Assembly (NCBI RefSeq): GCF_028502605.1
Contig: NC_079236.1
Location: 806,001 to 870,000, forward strand
Direction of reading: 5' to 3'
DNA: 64,000 bases
DNA from: Trichoderma breve
Lineage: Eukaryota; Ascomycota; Sordariomycetes; Hypocreales; Hypocreaceae
Position numbers and translations under genes: made by a program. The notes under the pieces are model-generated. The model saw only the letters and a program-made list of their open reading frames with translations. It searched no databases and had not been told where the DNA came from. Below, piece by piece: positions 22,710-34,270 of the stretch (its first letter is position 1; every line of letters begins with the position of its first letter).

Positions 22710-24044
22710 ATGGGCAAAACAAAGTCCATCGTGCTTGATGGCAGGACTGGAGAAGGTGGCGGTCAGCTCGTCAGGTTAGGCATTGCGCTGGCAGCGCTCA
22801 CTTCACAATCCGTCGAAATAACGAATGTGCGAGGCAATCGGCCACGCGGTGGAGGTGAGTCCACACACATACAGGCTGAGAATATCCAGCCTCACTTTTA
22901 CGCACAAATCATTATCATAAGTTACTAAATACTCGCATGGTCAGGCCTCAAGAACCAGCATGTGGCAGCCATTGAATGGCTCGCCAAAGTCACCGAAGCT
23001 GACGTTGAAGGCCTCAGCGTCGGCTCCAAGACTGTGAGATTCACGCCCACACGCCCCCCAACAGAGCTATTCCAGCGAAACATCTCCATCAGGACCGAAT
23101 CGGGAGCCGCCAGCACAATGCTAGTCCTTCAGGCAATGTTGCCTTTTTTACTCTTCGCGAGTAGCGATATAAATGAGCCCATCGTGGTGGAGCTGTCAGG
23201 TGGCACAAACGTTGCCTTTTCTCCAAGCTACGAATACTTTGACCAAGTATTGGCGCCGACGCTGGAAGAGCGGTTTGGTATACATATCGAACGACAGCTG
23301 AAGAGTCGAGGATGGAGTTTGGGGCCGTTGTCCAGGGGGTCTATTTGGCTCAGGTTACACCCGATACCCGAGGGCGAGAAGCTCAAGTTTGTGCCTCCGC
23401 CGCCGTACAGCTTTCCAGCCTCGTTTGAGGTTAGAAGTGTTGATGTTAGCATCATCACACCGATGCACTCACACGACAAGCTCCAGGAGACGGTAGCAGA
23501 GAATATTGGAGTGCTTTGGCCAGATGCCGAAATCAACATCAAATTCGTCGAAGATTCATGCAGCAACGCCCGCTGGTCGGTGCTTCTCGTGGCTCACTCG
23601 GCGGACGGCATCCGCTGGGCCAAGGACGTCCTGACATCCGCACCAAAGAACACCAAAGGATACGATCGCTTCATCGCGCTTCTCTGCAAGAAATTATGCA
23701 AAGACTTATACAACGAGGTGTCTTTAGGCGGAGTGGTGGACGAGCATCTCCAGGACCAGCTCATCTGCTTCCAGGCACTCTGTGACGGTCCATCGTCTTT
23801 CCCTCGGGGCGACGAGCCCGCCAACGAGTCCCTAGACGGTCCGCTCGGCCCGCTGATCGACACAATGGGTGAGCTGAACGTCGGAGAGGGCAGCAGGATG
23901 AGGAGGGAAAAGACAGCTGGGCCGTTTGGCCATGGCTCGACGCACGCAAGGACGGCGCGCTGGGTCGTTGGCGAGCTTCTGCCCCGAGCCGAGTTTTACA
24001 ACAAGGGCGACTTGGTGAAGGGCGTCGGCTTTTGCATGCAGTGA
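22710..24044 (+). CDS. RNA 3'-terminal phosphate cyclase
   Basis: Converts RNA 3'-phosphate ends to 2',3'-cyclic phosphates through an enzyme-AMP intermediate. Two exons, 22710-22854 and 22945-24044, joined over a 90-nt intron to give 414 aa. The N-terminus reads KSIVLDGRTGEGGGQLVR, the RtcA hallmark, followed across the splice by RPRGGGLKNQHVAAIEWLAK. The catalytic histidine that accepts AMP is His316 in GGVVDEHLQDQL, matching the active-site context of bacterial RtcA and setting it apart from the inactive ribosome-biogenesis relative Rcl1, which lacks this residue. The protein is about 60-70 residues longer than bacterial RtcA, partly from a loop near residues 330-380. An upstream ATG at 22578 could add a 44-residue extension. 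Confidence 0.92.
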
Positions 24045-24978
24045 GTCATTCGGGACTGGCAAATGCACGTTTAGCGCTGGCCGTAAGAAGTAATGCGTCG
24101 TGACATCAAAATTTAGTTCTTCTTCTCCTTGGGTGCTTTTGTTTGGCGGGTGAGATGAATACGTGTAAATGAGACATGCATCTCTTTCGGTAGATGAGCG
24201 TCGAATCATGTATGGAGGAGAGAGAATCAACTGAGACCTTGGGATCCATGGCGGCAAATACAAAGCTAATAAGACGATCCCCACACATGTGCCGCAAGAA
24301 AGAGAAATGAAAAAAGAGGGCAAAAAGTGAATACCCACTTTGTTCAGCTAGATCCTCCTCGCTTGGATCTCCAGATCTGGCCGCATGCATGGGTCCTATC
24401 TCTCAGAGATTGTGTCTTCAAGTTTTCTGGAGGGTTCCATGTCGCTGTTGCTTTCGTTATCAACCGGTCCCATTCATTGTGTAAGTCGACGTAACATCAG
24501 GCGTAGTATTGAGATTAGTATTGGCATTAGTTATTCACTCTTTGCTGTATGTCGCCAGGGTTCGTCCTGCAATATTGATCACAACACATGCGTAAGAATA
24601 GCCTCGGGATTTATCAGCAAGCCCCGGAGTTACATGAGGTTACCAAGATGATACTACTGTCGTTACCAAGATGGAGCCGGCAGGACCCGCTACGGGAGGA
24701 ATATTAAACTGCGACCTCGGCCGAGACTCAAAGATGCATACAAGTAGGCCATTATGCCCGTAAATGCCGTGAGAAAGTTTGTTGGTGCTCTCGTTCTCAT
24801 GAGTCCCTCCTCCCTCTGAGACTGAGTGAGACACTCCTCGCGAAAAGAGGCGCTATTTAAGTGGTTGAGTGTCTCTCGCAGGATTTGAATCGCTTCTTCC
24901 CATTTCGCCAGAGAGCTTTAAATAACAGATTCTCCTCACTTTGACCAGAGACACACAGCTATTCAGATTCTCGGCAGC
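24045..24978. other. Intergenic region between the RNA cyclase and a MFS transporter
   Basis: No conserved reading frame in 0.9 kb. The last 150 bases are the likely core promoter of the transporter, with a CT-rich leader just before the ATG. Confidence 0.4.
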
Positions 24979-26699
24979 ATGGAGACGACAGCTCCTCCTT
25001 CAACGTCCGAGGCTGCGGCCATCACCGAGGCTGTCGCTAGTGCCAACAGAGACGAACATGCGACGACGGTCAGCGAGGCATTGAGGCGCTATCCCACCGC
25101 CATATTCTGGGCAATTGCAATGTCGTTTACAATTGGTAAGGCTAACATCTTCAAAACCCTTCACATAGGAAAGTGAATGTTTAAATTGACCTCGTATGAC
25201 TGATCTTCATCTTAATAGTCATGGTGGGTTACGACACAATTCTGATGGGCAGTCTCATGGCATATCCCTCATTCGTCGAGAAATACGGCACATACCACCC
25301 GGAACTGGGAGCCAAAGTCATCTCGGGACCGTGGCAAGTAGGCCTCAGCACAGCAGGATCATGCGGAGGTGTCTTTGGTATGGTCATTAACGGCTTTGTT
25401 ACCGAGCGATTTGGTCACCGCAGGGTCACAATGGTAGCTCTAACCATCATGACGGGCCTCATCTTTATTCCCTTCTTTGCGCCCAACGTGCACGTCTTGC
25501 TTGCTGGGCAATGCCTCCTCGGCGCAATTTGGGGTGTCTTTTCCATCATGGGAGCTGTGTACTCGTCTGAGATATGTCCTCTTGTGCTGAGAGGCTACAT
25601 GACATCTTTCATCAACATCTGTTGGGTAATCGGCCAGCTCATCATTGCTGGTATCTTGCAAGGGCTCGTCAACAACACTACTAAATGGGCCTACAAAATC
25701 CCCTTTGCTGTCGAATGGGTTTGGCCAGTTCCTCTCTTCGTCCTCGCATGGCTCGCTCCTGATTCTCCGTGGTGGCTCATCCGACAGGGCCGAATCGAAG
25801 ATGCGAGACACTCCTTGCAACGGCTCTCCAGCGGCCTTGACGACGAGCAGATTAACCAAAAGATCCTCATGATGTACGACACAAACAGACTCGAGCAGAA
25901 GATCAAGGCGGATGCAAGTTACTGGGACTGTCTCACCGGCGCCAACCTCCGACGCACCGAGATTGCTTGTCTGTCGCTCTCGTCTCAAAGTTTGATTGGA
26001 CAGTCTCTGGCGTACAACGCTACGTATTTCTTCGTACAAGCTGGCTTATCTGCCTCGGACGCCTACAAAATGAACTTTGGTAACATGGGCATCGCTTTTG
26101 TGGCAACGTGCATCTCGTGGGTCCTCATGACACACTTTGGCCGGCGAACTGTACTTCTAAGCGGCTACACTTTCCTGACGCTCGATCTCCTACTCATCGG
26201 TATCTTATCCTATGCCTCGAACAATTCGGCTGCGAAATGGGGTCAGTCTGCTTTGGCACTTGTCTGGCTGGCTGTCTATTCTGCCACCATCGGGCCACAA
26301 ACGTGGGCTGTTGCCTCAGAGGTTTCCGCAACAAGACTGCGAGCCAAGACACTGTCCATTGCCGGCGTCATTTACAACATTGTAAACATCGTCGACAACA
26401 CCATCGAGCCGTACTTGATCAACCCCACTGAAGCGAATCTGAAAGGAAAGACGGCTTTTGTCTGGTTCGGAATCAGCTTCCTGGTGACGATTTGGGCCAT
26501 TTTTCGTATCCCGGAGACTCGAGGCAGGACATATGGAGAGATGGACGTCTTGTTTGAAAAGAAGGTTCCCGCGTGGAGGTTTGCAACGGCTGAAGTGGTG
26601 GATGATATCACCATAATTGGAGACGACGAGGCAGAGGCGAAGGTTGAGGATGAAAAGAGGGAGATGGCAGGGCATGAAACAGCGGCTACGATATCATGA
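24979..26699 (+). CDS. MFS alpha-glucoside (maltose-type) transporter
   Basis: 545 aa from two exons, 24979-25135 and 25219-26699, with an 83-nt intron that splits the first membrane helix (SFTI/VMVGYD). It belongs to the sugar porter family and looks most like fungal alpha-glucoside:H+ symporters: the opening helix with VGYDTILMGSLMAYPSF, ERFGHRRV after helix 2, SSEICPLVLRGY at helix 4, PDSPWWLIRQGR closing the first half, HFGRRTVLLSG in the second half and PETRGRTYGEMDVLFEKKVPAWRF at the end. YDTILMGS rather than the glucose-porter FGYDQG pattern supports maltose/alpha-glucoside type, but the exact substrate is not proven. Its stop lies only 87 bp from the stop of the convergent DHA1 gene. 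Confidence 0.92.
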
Positions 26700-26786
26700 C
26701 TTATGACCTTTACGACTGGATACTATATTAACGATTAGGAATAGATTACGAATATACCATCACTCTACTCTAATGCTTTATTTAGT

Positions 26787-28476
26787 TCACACCCCTTCCA
26801 CTCGATGCTCTTCGTCTCTTCTTCCCCATCGTCGAATTTTCTCTCCCCACAGCCAAAGAACGACGGGCAATGGAAAGCAAAAGACAACCCAAATCAGCGC
26901 CATCATGCTATTACCCCAACCATAGCCAAAAGTGCTATACAACTTGGGGGCAAATGTTGGAAAAGCAAAGCCAAGAATGTAGGCCAAAACCCGTGTGGCA
27001 GCACTAGCAGACGCTCCATGCTCGACAAACTCATCAAGCTGGTAGGCAAGGAGCGTCTGAGGGACAATGACGGTCCCCAATGAAAAGATGACGGCGCCAA
27101 TATCGACCACGGGCCAAGCGACTCTACGTTCTGCGGCCCAGCCATACATTACCAAGCCAATCGGAAGCAAGACGATACCGGATACAAGGTAAGGAACCCG
27201 GAACTCTGGTTTTCCTTGACCCTTATTTCGCCGGTCGCTTAGACGCCTATACACCAGATCCATTACTCGACCACCGACTTGGGCCGCAAAGGTCATCGCA
27301 ACAGCAATGGCAATGTAATGGAGGGCACTGATGGATGGGGTTTGCCCATACCGATCCATGAACATGGTTGCATACGTGCCAAGAAGCAGCGTATATATGG
27401 CAAAACTGAGAGCCATTACAAACGCAATAAGTTGAATTATTGGCCGCGTGAGTAATAGACGAACAGGTCTCCAAATGCCTAAACCCAAACGCTTAGAGAA
27501 CTCTGTCCAAAAGGACTTTGTCAGAGCTTCTCGAGGTGTCACGGGCTTTCCCCTGGCTTTGCGACGGAGAAGAGCCGGGGTATACGACTCTTTTATGTAG
27601 AATATACCTACAAGAGTGACAACAGATGTAACAATACTCATAATGTGGAAAATCCAAGGCCACGCGATCAATTGTGTGACAACGCCACCCACTATAGGGC
27701 CGAGGGCAGGTCCCAGAGAGGGCAACAAAGCTGCTATTGAAGCTGCTTTCCCACGCTCTCTTTTGCCGTACATGTCAGCCATTGTTGGACCGGTAAGCTG
27801 TAATGACCAGTCAGTTATCACACTTGAAACACTGGAGGAATGGAAGAGGACATACAGTGACGCCGGCACACGCACCAAAGCCTGCCATCAACCTGCTCAG
27901 AATCATCACATTGACAGACTTTCCTACAGGACTTATGGCATTCCAAAGGATATACCACGTATTTCCAGCCACCCAGATCCATTTCCGGCCGTGCATTTCG
28001 GAGATTGCAGCAACGACGAAAGGCCCAAACGCGATGCCGAGAAAGTAGGTTGAGAAAATCATCTGCGCCGACGACATGCCAATGTGTAAGTCGGATGAGA
28101 TGTCGTTAAGCGCTGCCGAGATGATGCTAGCGGTCATGAGCGTTATTAGTTGAGACATGGAGAAAATAATGCCTGTCAGGACTTTGCGTGTAGAGGGCCA
28201 ATTGTACGGATCGTTGGGATCATCTGGACTATCCCAAGTGCTCTAGTTGGAAGAGTTTGAAGTAAGCAATTGCTTTCTTAAGGTGAGGACCAAGAATAAT
28301 TGACTTACTCCATATTGTTGTTTGAGGAGCTCTAGCCTCCTTATTTGAGGGTCAATTTCAGCATCGTCTTGTGGTTGTACGTCAGTGCTATCAGCAGCAG
28401 CGACTTTGAGATCCGCCCCCCGTTTCTCTTCATCGCAGCATGCGTCGTTGCCTACATCTTGGGTTACAGTCGGCAT
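26787..28476 (-). CDS. MFS drug:H+ antiporter-like transporter (DHA1 type)
   Basis: 521 aa from three minus-strand exons, 28476-28309, 28242-27856 and 27797-26787; introns are 28243-28308 and 27798-27855 and both are phase 0. The segment DPNDPYNWPSTRK just before helix 1 is the standard entry of fungal DHA1 proteins such as Flr1/Tpo1 relatives. SEMHGRKWIW matches the loop 2-3 motif, and SLGPALGPIVGG resembles motif C of antiporters in helix 5. Such transporters export drugs, polyamines or secondary metabolites across the plasma membrane; the substrate here is unknown. The ATG at 28476 is chosen because upstream in-frame sequence is serine/cysteine-rich and unlike the family. Confidence 0.92.
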
Positions 28477-29182
28477 TGCGACCGCAGGCAAATACTTTAA
28501 CCAAGCAGAACTACAATTACAAGATGATGAACAAGAGGGAGGGCCCTTTTTAAGTGTTGACAGCTGCCCTGGAATGTGGATAAGGTTACACATGTCAGGA
28601 ACTTGCGGCGCATGTGGCGTTGTATATAAACCATTGATTGCTTTAGACGCAAAGTAATCAATTATAAATGCAAAAAATGATGAGTATTAACACATTTTGG
28701 CATCTTAAATGAACAATCTTCATCAGTGGTCGAGTAGATGCAGTTATTTCCCGGTATGTTGAATCCCGCTATTAGATGATCTGATATGAGTTTTTTCTTC
28801 CTTCATTGACTCAGCATGATATAAAAGATGTAAAAAAAAAATATCCAATCGAAGAATCCAGGTAAATAATCCCCCTGTTCAAGTACATTCACCGATTTGG
28901 GATAAGAGCGAGAAGGTTTCGTCAACTTGACGAAAGCGGAATACAGGGTCTCGCCGAGCAGACTTGGAGGAGCATTTCACTTATAGACTAGCTTGCAACA
29001 AGTTGTAGCAAGATGTATATACAGAGTTTTGATAAAATTTGAAAAACAATTCGATTTAATTAAGCAAGGGTCGTAGCGATAGCCTTCTCTAGTAGCGATA
29101 GCTTTCTTAAACAGCAACAACCTTCTACAGTAGATATCTATTGTTAAGAAGCATAGCTTGACAAAATAGTTCATGAATGTAG
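28477..29182. other. Intergenic region with two copies of a TAGCGATAG motif
   Basis: AT-rich. TAGCGATAG occurs at 29074-29082 and 29093-29101 (see the finding on this motif). No gene seen. The first part is the promoter of the DHA1 transporter. Confidence 0.45.
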
Positions 29183-29914
29183 CTACTTTCGAATAAATTC
29201 GGCCGTTGAAAAAGAGGGGTGAATCGGCCCGTCCATATCCTTAACCACATCCCTAATCCAAGGAACGCCATAGTTGTGCCACAACTGCCTCTCGGGCTGC
29301 ATCCACGGCTGCTCCATATCCGCACGATCGACCGTACCAGCTACAACGTCAATCATGTCTCTGAACTTGAACGGCATGGGATAGACAAGGTAGGCGATGT
29401 TGGTGCCGCAGCGCCCACAGAATGATCTGTATATCCGCTTGTCCACGTCCCAACCTTGGACCTTTTCATTTGTCGAGCAAAACACACGAAGCCATGTCCC
29501 AGAGGTAGATTCAACACCCGATAAAATACCATGAGCCGGTATATATGGCGGTCTCTGGGCATCGTCCGTCGCATCATGCGGCGCAATGCGGCGGCTCTGC
29601 ATTGCCGTATCATCGCCTTCCTCCTTTCGTAAACATGAGATGGTAAACATTTCCTGCGGCGTGAGACACCATGTCGGGAGGATTGAGCCGGTAGCAGATC
29701 GACAGTCGTTACAATGGCATATGCAAATCAGTGGCAGACGCGGCGTTGTTGGGTCTGAAGCTTCTTCTGGTGCGTGAACAAAATGAAGAGGGCGCTGCTC
29801 AAAGGAGGGGACGTTGATGCGATATCTTACGGCACCGCAGTTGCAGCCGCCGTGGATGGTAATTGGCTCGTGAGGAAGTGGCATGATTGAATGATACCGC
29901 GCAGTACTGCTCAA
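29183..29914 (-). CDS. GFA/CENP-V-fold zinc protein
   Basis: Intronless protein of 243 aa (233 if it starts at the second Met, 29884). It has the cysteine pattern of the GFA family (glutathione-dependent formaldehyde-activating enzyme fold, shared with CENP-V): GGCNCGAV at residues 22-29, CHCNDCRSATG at 66-76, and SFCGRCGTNIAY in the C-terminal half. These bind one structural and one putative catalytic zinc. Fungal genomes carry many members and most have no known substrate; the name formaldehyde-activating should not be taken as function here. A roughly 60-residue insertion with DDTAMQSRR and similar polar sequence separates the second and third cysteine groups and is typical of fungal members. 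Probably cytosolic. Confidence 0.9.
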   Translation of the reverse strand: MSSTARYHSIMPLPHEPITIHGGCNCGAVRYRINVPSFEQRPLHFVHAPEEASDPTTPRLPLICICHCNDCRSATGSILPTWCLTPQEMFTISCLRKEEGDDTAMQSRRIAPHDATDDAQRPPYIPAHGILSGVESTSGTWLRVFCSTNEKVQGWDVDKRIYRSFCGRCGTNIAYLVYPMPFKFRDMIDVVAGTVDRADMEQPWMQPERQLWHNYGVPWIRDVVKDMDGPIHPSFSTAEFIRK

Positions 29915-30445
29915 GTGCGAGCTTTTTTATTGTTCAATCAGCTGTAAAGCAATAACTGACGAGCGGAGGTCTAAAGGATTGCTAGCTCTTATAGATAATG
30001 CAACGTCTCACAAGAGGGGGCTTACGCCCGCATCTTGGAGTCGTTCCAAAGTGACTAGTAAATGTCAGCTGGTAGCATAATGTTAGATTCGCAAAATGGG
30101 GCCTGAAATAGTGCGTTGTTAAAAGGTATGTCACTTCTAGGTGTAGTAATATGTTTCGGAATACTTGTCTTGACTCATACGTTAGGGACGGTTGTAATAG
30201 AAGTGGTAACAGAGGTGGAGGGAATAGAGATAGCATAGATCATCCAGGATCAAAGAAAAAGAATGTATTGAAATAAGTATCAAAAGATCCACCATGTACC
30301 CAATTCGTATATGTAAGTTGTTCCTCCGTAAATGTTCATGTCGCCTCATATCGTGTTCCTCATATATCCAAAAACCGACCCATGAAAATATCCGCCCAAA
30401 AAGAAATCAAAAAACACCATGACCTCGCCAAAATTATAGACCATT
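29915..30445. other. Intergenic region between two minus-strand genes
   Basis: AT-rich, contains the promoter of the GFA-fold gene and the 3' flank of the small membrane protein gene. No conserved open frame. Confidence 0.4.
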
Positions 30446-31125
30446 TTACCACAGCCTTCTCTGGTAGTAGACGGGCTTTTCTGACTGGGCCAGCTTCTTA
30501 ATCTCCTCCTTAATCAACCTGCGGCGCTCTGCTGCTGAAATCGGGGCCTTGTTCTTAGCCAGCGGATCGGGGTGTTCCACAGCCCAGGACTTGTCCTTGA
30601 CGCTCTTCTGGATTGTTGCAAGCATTGCCAGTTGCTCCTTTGTCGGCTCGCCATCAGGCACGGCTACCTTCTTTTCCTTGTGTTCCTCCTCTTTGTGCTC
30701 CGGTTCCGGCTCCGACTTAGACTCTACCGGAGTCTCCTCCACCTGAATCTCCGCATCCGATACCTTGATCTGGGGCGACGCCAATTCACGAGCCTCCCTA
30801 GACCATCGTTGCGCCTCTGTTTCAATCACAAGCAGCGAGCTTTCGTCTAGATCCGCGAGGGCTCCCCTGAACTCTTCGGGTAGATGCGCCTTGGGAGACT
30901 GGCGCGGCCGGATAGCTGCTCGTAGTTCCCGCAAAGTCCGCTGCTGAATGGCGTAACCACTGAGGAAGAGGGCGCTTGCACAAAGAAGGACTGTGCGTTA
31001 TCAAGAATTAGAAACAATTCGCCTATTTTTACTTGGAATGCTTGTGGGGGGAGAAGTGCAGTCTTACTCATAGAGGCCGTGGCCAGCATGGACACTTGAC
31101 TCGAGGTGAGGAGAACACGCCGCAT
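30446..31125 (-). CDS. Small single-span membrane protein, function unknown
   Basis: 200 aa from exons 31125-31068 and 30990-30446 with a 77-nt phase-1 intron (GTAAGA donor, CGCACAG end). The splice joins the frame so that one hydrophobic segment forms at about residues 11-33 (SMLATASMILLCASALFLSG). The rest is polar, with an acidic/lysine-rich middle (EPEPEHKEEEHKEKK) and a conserved-looking C-terminus APISAAERRRLIKEEIKKLAQ ending YYQRRLW. I do not recognise a named family. A short basic N-terminus followed by a single helix would suit an inner mitochondrial membrane or ER protein, but that is inference. It is transcribed divergently from PRP38, with 332 bp between the two start codons. Confidence 0.75.
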
Positions 31126-31457
31126 ATTGAAGCAAAAAACAATGACCAAAAAAGTTCTATAAATTTCGTGTAACCTAGGAACAAAAAACTGATGCAAACA
31201 CGAGATAACGCCTCGTTTTGTTTGATGCCATTCACGTCATGGATGGTTTGGGTACACAAAAGACGGGATCTCGCTCCTACAAGCCGATTGATCGGCAAGG
31301 TAGTGCCCGCCGCCTGTTGACCCAGCAACAATCTTATCGCACCCCAGAAGCCGAAATCTAGGCGCTTTCAAACGCGACTTGAGCTGCAATTGCGAAATCC
31401 ATCCCGACGTCATCGCCCCGAATTTGCCAATTGCTCATCTCCTGCAATTCCTCCACA
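31126..31457. promoter_or_regulatory. Shared divergent promoter of the small membrane protein and PRP38
   Basis: The 332 bp between the two ATGs must hold both promoters and leaders. No TATA box is obvious, which is usual for fungal housekeeping genes. Confidence 0.55.
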
Positions 31458-32225
31458 ATGTCGAAATTCAAAAACGATACCGTCCAGGCCGATGCGAGGC
31501 GATTCCTCGACGACCGCGGTTCTTCCGCCGCCCTGGCGCCAAATGGGCTCAATCCCGCGACAATCATGGAAAAGGCCGTCAAGGACCGCATCGTCGACTC
31601 GTACTTTTACAAGGAGCAGTGCTTTGCTCTTAACGAAGCCGACATTATAGACCGCGTCGTGGAGCACGTCAATTTCATCGGAGGTACGCACGGCGCCTCG
31701 CAGAAACCGAGTCCTTTCCTGTGTCTGGCGTTTAAGCTGCTCGAACTTGCCCCCAGCGATGCGATTCTGAACGAGTACCTATCTTACGGAGGGGAGCACT
31801 TCAAGTACTTGCGCGCGCTGGCGTGCTTCTATGTGCGGTTGACGAGACAGCCGAAGGACGTATATCAAACGCTGGAGCCGTTTCTGGAGGATCGACGGAA
31901 GTTGAGGCGCAAGGCGAGGGCGGGAACATCACTTACTTATGTGGATGAGTTTGTGGATGACTTGCTCACAAAGGATCGAGTGTGTGCGACAAGTCTGTGG
32001 AAGATGCCGAAGAGAGAAACTTTGGAAGATTTGGAAATACTGGAACCCAGGGTTAGCCCATTGGGAGACCTTGAAGACCTGCTGGAAGAAGATGAGGAAG
32101 AGAATAATGACGATAGAGCAAATGGGGAGAGGGAGGAATCTGGTGAGATTTCAGAAGGAGAAATGGAAGTGGACAAAGATGAAGACCGAGACGATAACCG
32201 GAGAAGTCGCAGCAGATCACCTTGA
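31458..32225 (+). CDS. PRP38: Pre-mRNA splicing factor PRP38
   Basis: Component of the U4/U6.U5 tri-snRNP needed for catalytic activation of the spliceosome, acting in the nucleus. Intronless, 255 aa from ATG 31458 (MSKFKNDT). The PRP38 domain fills residues about 10-190, with conserved stretches IMEKAVKDRIVDSYFYKEQC, FIGGTHGASQKPSPFLCLAFKLL, YLRALACFYVRLT and YVDEFVDDLLTKDRVC. The C-terminal 60 residues are acidic and end in RRSRSRSP, a short RS-type tail like that of metazoan and filamentous fungal PRP38. The gene is adjacent and divergent to the small membrane protein gene. Confidence 0.97.
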   Translation: MSKFKNDTVQADARRFLDDRGSSAALAPNGLNPATIMEKAVKDRIVDSYFYKEQCFALNEADIIDRVVEHVNFIGGTHGASQKPSPFLCLAFKLLELAPSDAILNEYLSYGGEHFKYLRALACFYVRLTRQPKDVYQTLEPFLEDRRKLRRKARAGTSLTYVDEFVDDLLTKDRVCATSLWKMPKRETLEDLEILEPRVSPLGDLEDLLEEDEEENNDDRANGEREESGEISEGEMEVDKDEDRDDNRRSRSRSP

Positions 32226-32685
32226 GCTAAATGCCTGAGCGTTGATACCTCATCGAAGCACTACGACTCAAACGTCAACCTGATCCCTGTCCATTCCAGT
32301 CCTGTATCGGGCAAGGCAAATCTTCATCACTATACGTGAAAGAGGATACGGCCAAACTATCTGCTTACAATCGACCCTCCTGGAACCCATTCGCGAAATG
32401 GTTGAAACCGGAGTGGCCTCTACCTGGATATTTCACATGCTAATAAGCGATTCGAAATTATACGGACAAGATTATGAGCGATCTTCACTTGTTCCAGAGA
32501 GAACTATGAGAATTGAGAGGATACCCAAGATTAGCTAAATGGTATATAGCAGCTAGTCTCACTCAAACAAATAACAATGATGTATGATTCATAAAGTCAT
32601 CAAGTATATAATACAAGCCAAATCTAGCAACATCCCTTTACCTTTCAAAGGGGTATACAAAATTTTATATATGTCGGGTTACTCT
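32226..32685. other. Convergent 3' region of PRP38 and the GatA gene
   Basis: Contains both 3' UTRs; AT-rich toward the GatA stop. No gene seen. Confidence 0.5.
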
Positions 32686-34270
32686 TCACGACGCCATCAA
32701 CTTTACCACCTTGTCTGCCAATGCCAATAACCTCCTATCGTCCCAATACTGAGCAATCAACTGAAGTCCAGTGGGAAACTGGTGGCTCTGGTCGATCTTG
32801 ACCGGAACACTGACGGCAGGTAGACCGGCAAGACTAGCCGGTACAGTGAGAACATCATTCATGTAAGCGTCAATACTGCTTCGTTTCATAATGTCGCTCA
32901 ACTTGGGTGGGTATGTTGGCGCAGTTGGTGACAGCAAGAAATCCACCTGAACAGGGCCCTGCTTGTCTTCCAGAGCAGTATCGGCAGACATTTCGCTCAG
33001 ATCAAACTGTCTAGGTTCGTAAAGCGGATTATCCAACTTGAAAACTCTGTCAAAGTCTTGTTGAATAAGCCGCCGTATCTTCTGGGCTTGGATAAAGTAG
33101 TTATCCATGGCTTCAGAGCTAAGACTGTAGGTTCCCAGGAGAATTCGGCGTTTGACTTCGGCACCAAAACCAGCACCTCGAGCTTCAGAGTACAGAGTCT
33201 CTCCAGCTGCATCTCCTTCGGGGCCGCGGATACCATATCGTACTCCATCGTACTTTGCCAAGTTGGATGATGCCTCGGCGGGGGCGAGAATATAGTATGC
33301 GCAAAGGGCCTCTCTCGTCGAAGGAAGAGACACGGGAACTATACGAGCGCCTTGTGACTCTAATGCTGAAGCAGTAGCAGCCCAAGCGTCACGTATCGCG
33401 GGATCCAGCTCGTCGATGTTGTATTCGACGGGCACGCCAATGGTAAGTTGGGATAAGTCTGGAAGAGCTGCCGGCGCGGCTTTTGAACAGCGTTGACGAG
33501 TCTCGGCACTCAGCGACGTGGGATCGCTGGGGTCATGTTCTTCATACAGCTTGGTGTCGAATACCAGTTGCCGGATAGACTCGACGTCTCGTGCAAGTAA
33601 GCCAACAGTGTCTAGTGAATTTGCGTACGGAACGACGCCAAATCTCGAGAGCATGCCGTAACTTGGCTTGTACCCAACAATACCTGTATAGGCCGCCGGC
33701 AACCTAACTGAGCCACCAGTGTCTGTGCCGAGGGCAATGTTTGCGTCGTCGAGAGCAACTGCAACCGCACTGCCTCCAGAGCTGCCTCCAGCAGACACGT
33801 CCTCGCCAGGTGGTGCTAGGGGATTTCGGACCGGCCCATGGATAGAGTTTACAGAGTGTGATCCCATTCCAAATTCGTCCATGTTCGTCTTCCCAACGAC
33901 AGAGGCTCCACGTGCTCGAAGTTGGCGAACAATGGTAGCCTCAAAGGGAGAGGCATGCTGGCCTAGGACTCCGGAAGCGCATTGCGTCGGGAACTCTTCC
34001 GTGGCAATGTTGTCTTTTACGGCTAGTCGGAAAGGTTTCGCATCGGGTTTTTGTACTGGAGGCGTAGAGCTTGGCTGTAGCTTGGCTGTATTCGCGGTCT
34101 GTCAGTCAATAGTGAGGCTTTGGATATTCATGCAGAGACTAACTGCTTGCCACAAAGTGGTTAAAGGTGCTCTGCGACCGCCGCAAAGGCAGTTGGCCAA
34201 TGGACCTGCTATAGTTTAGATGCCATTTTGTCCTTGTCAGAGCACCACGGCGAACAACAGCCGCCGTCAT
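32686..34270 (-). CDS. HER2: Mitochondrial glutamyl-tRNA(Gln) amidotransferase subunit A
   Basis: Catalytic amidase of the GatFAB/GatCAB complex that converts Glu-tRNA(Gln) to Gln-tRNA(Gln) in mitochondria. Two exons, 34270-34144 and 34085-32686; the 58-nt intron 34086-34143 (GTTAGT ... AATACAG) gives 508 aa. The phase rules out the nearer CAG at the same 3' end, so the acceptor is fixed by the frame. The amidase triad is visible: Lys66 (AVKDN), cis-Ser144 (GGSSGG) and nucleophile Ser168 (GTDTGGS), 24 residues apart as in bacterial GatA. The N-terminus is basic and free of acidic residues (MTAAVVRRGALTRTKWHL), which suits a mitochondrial presequence. It shares a 336-bp divergent promoter with the Gemin2-like gene. 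Confidence 0.95.

Noticed and set aside
25440..26039. 199-codon minus-strand frame inside the alpha-glucoside transporter gene
   Set aside because: Antisense shadow of clear sugar-porter coding sequence.
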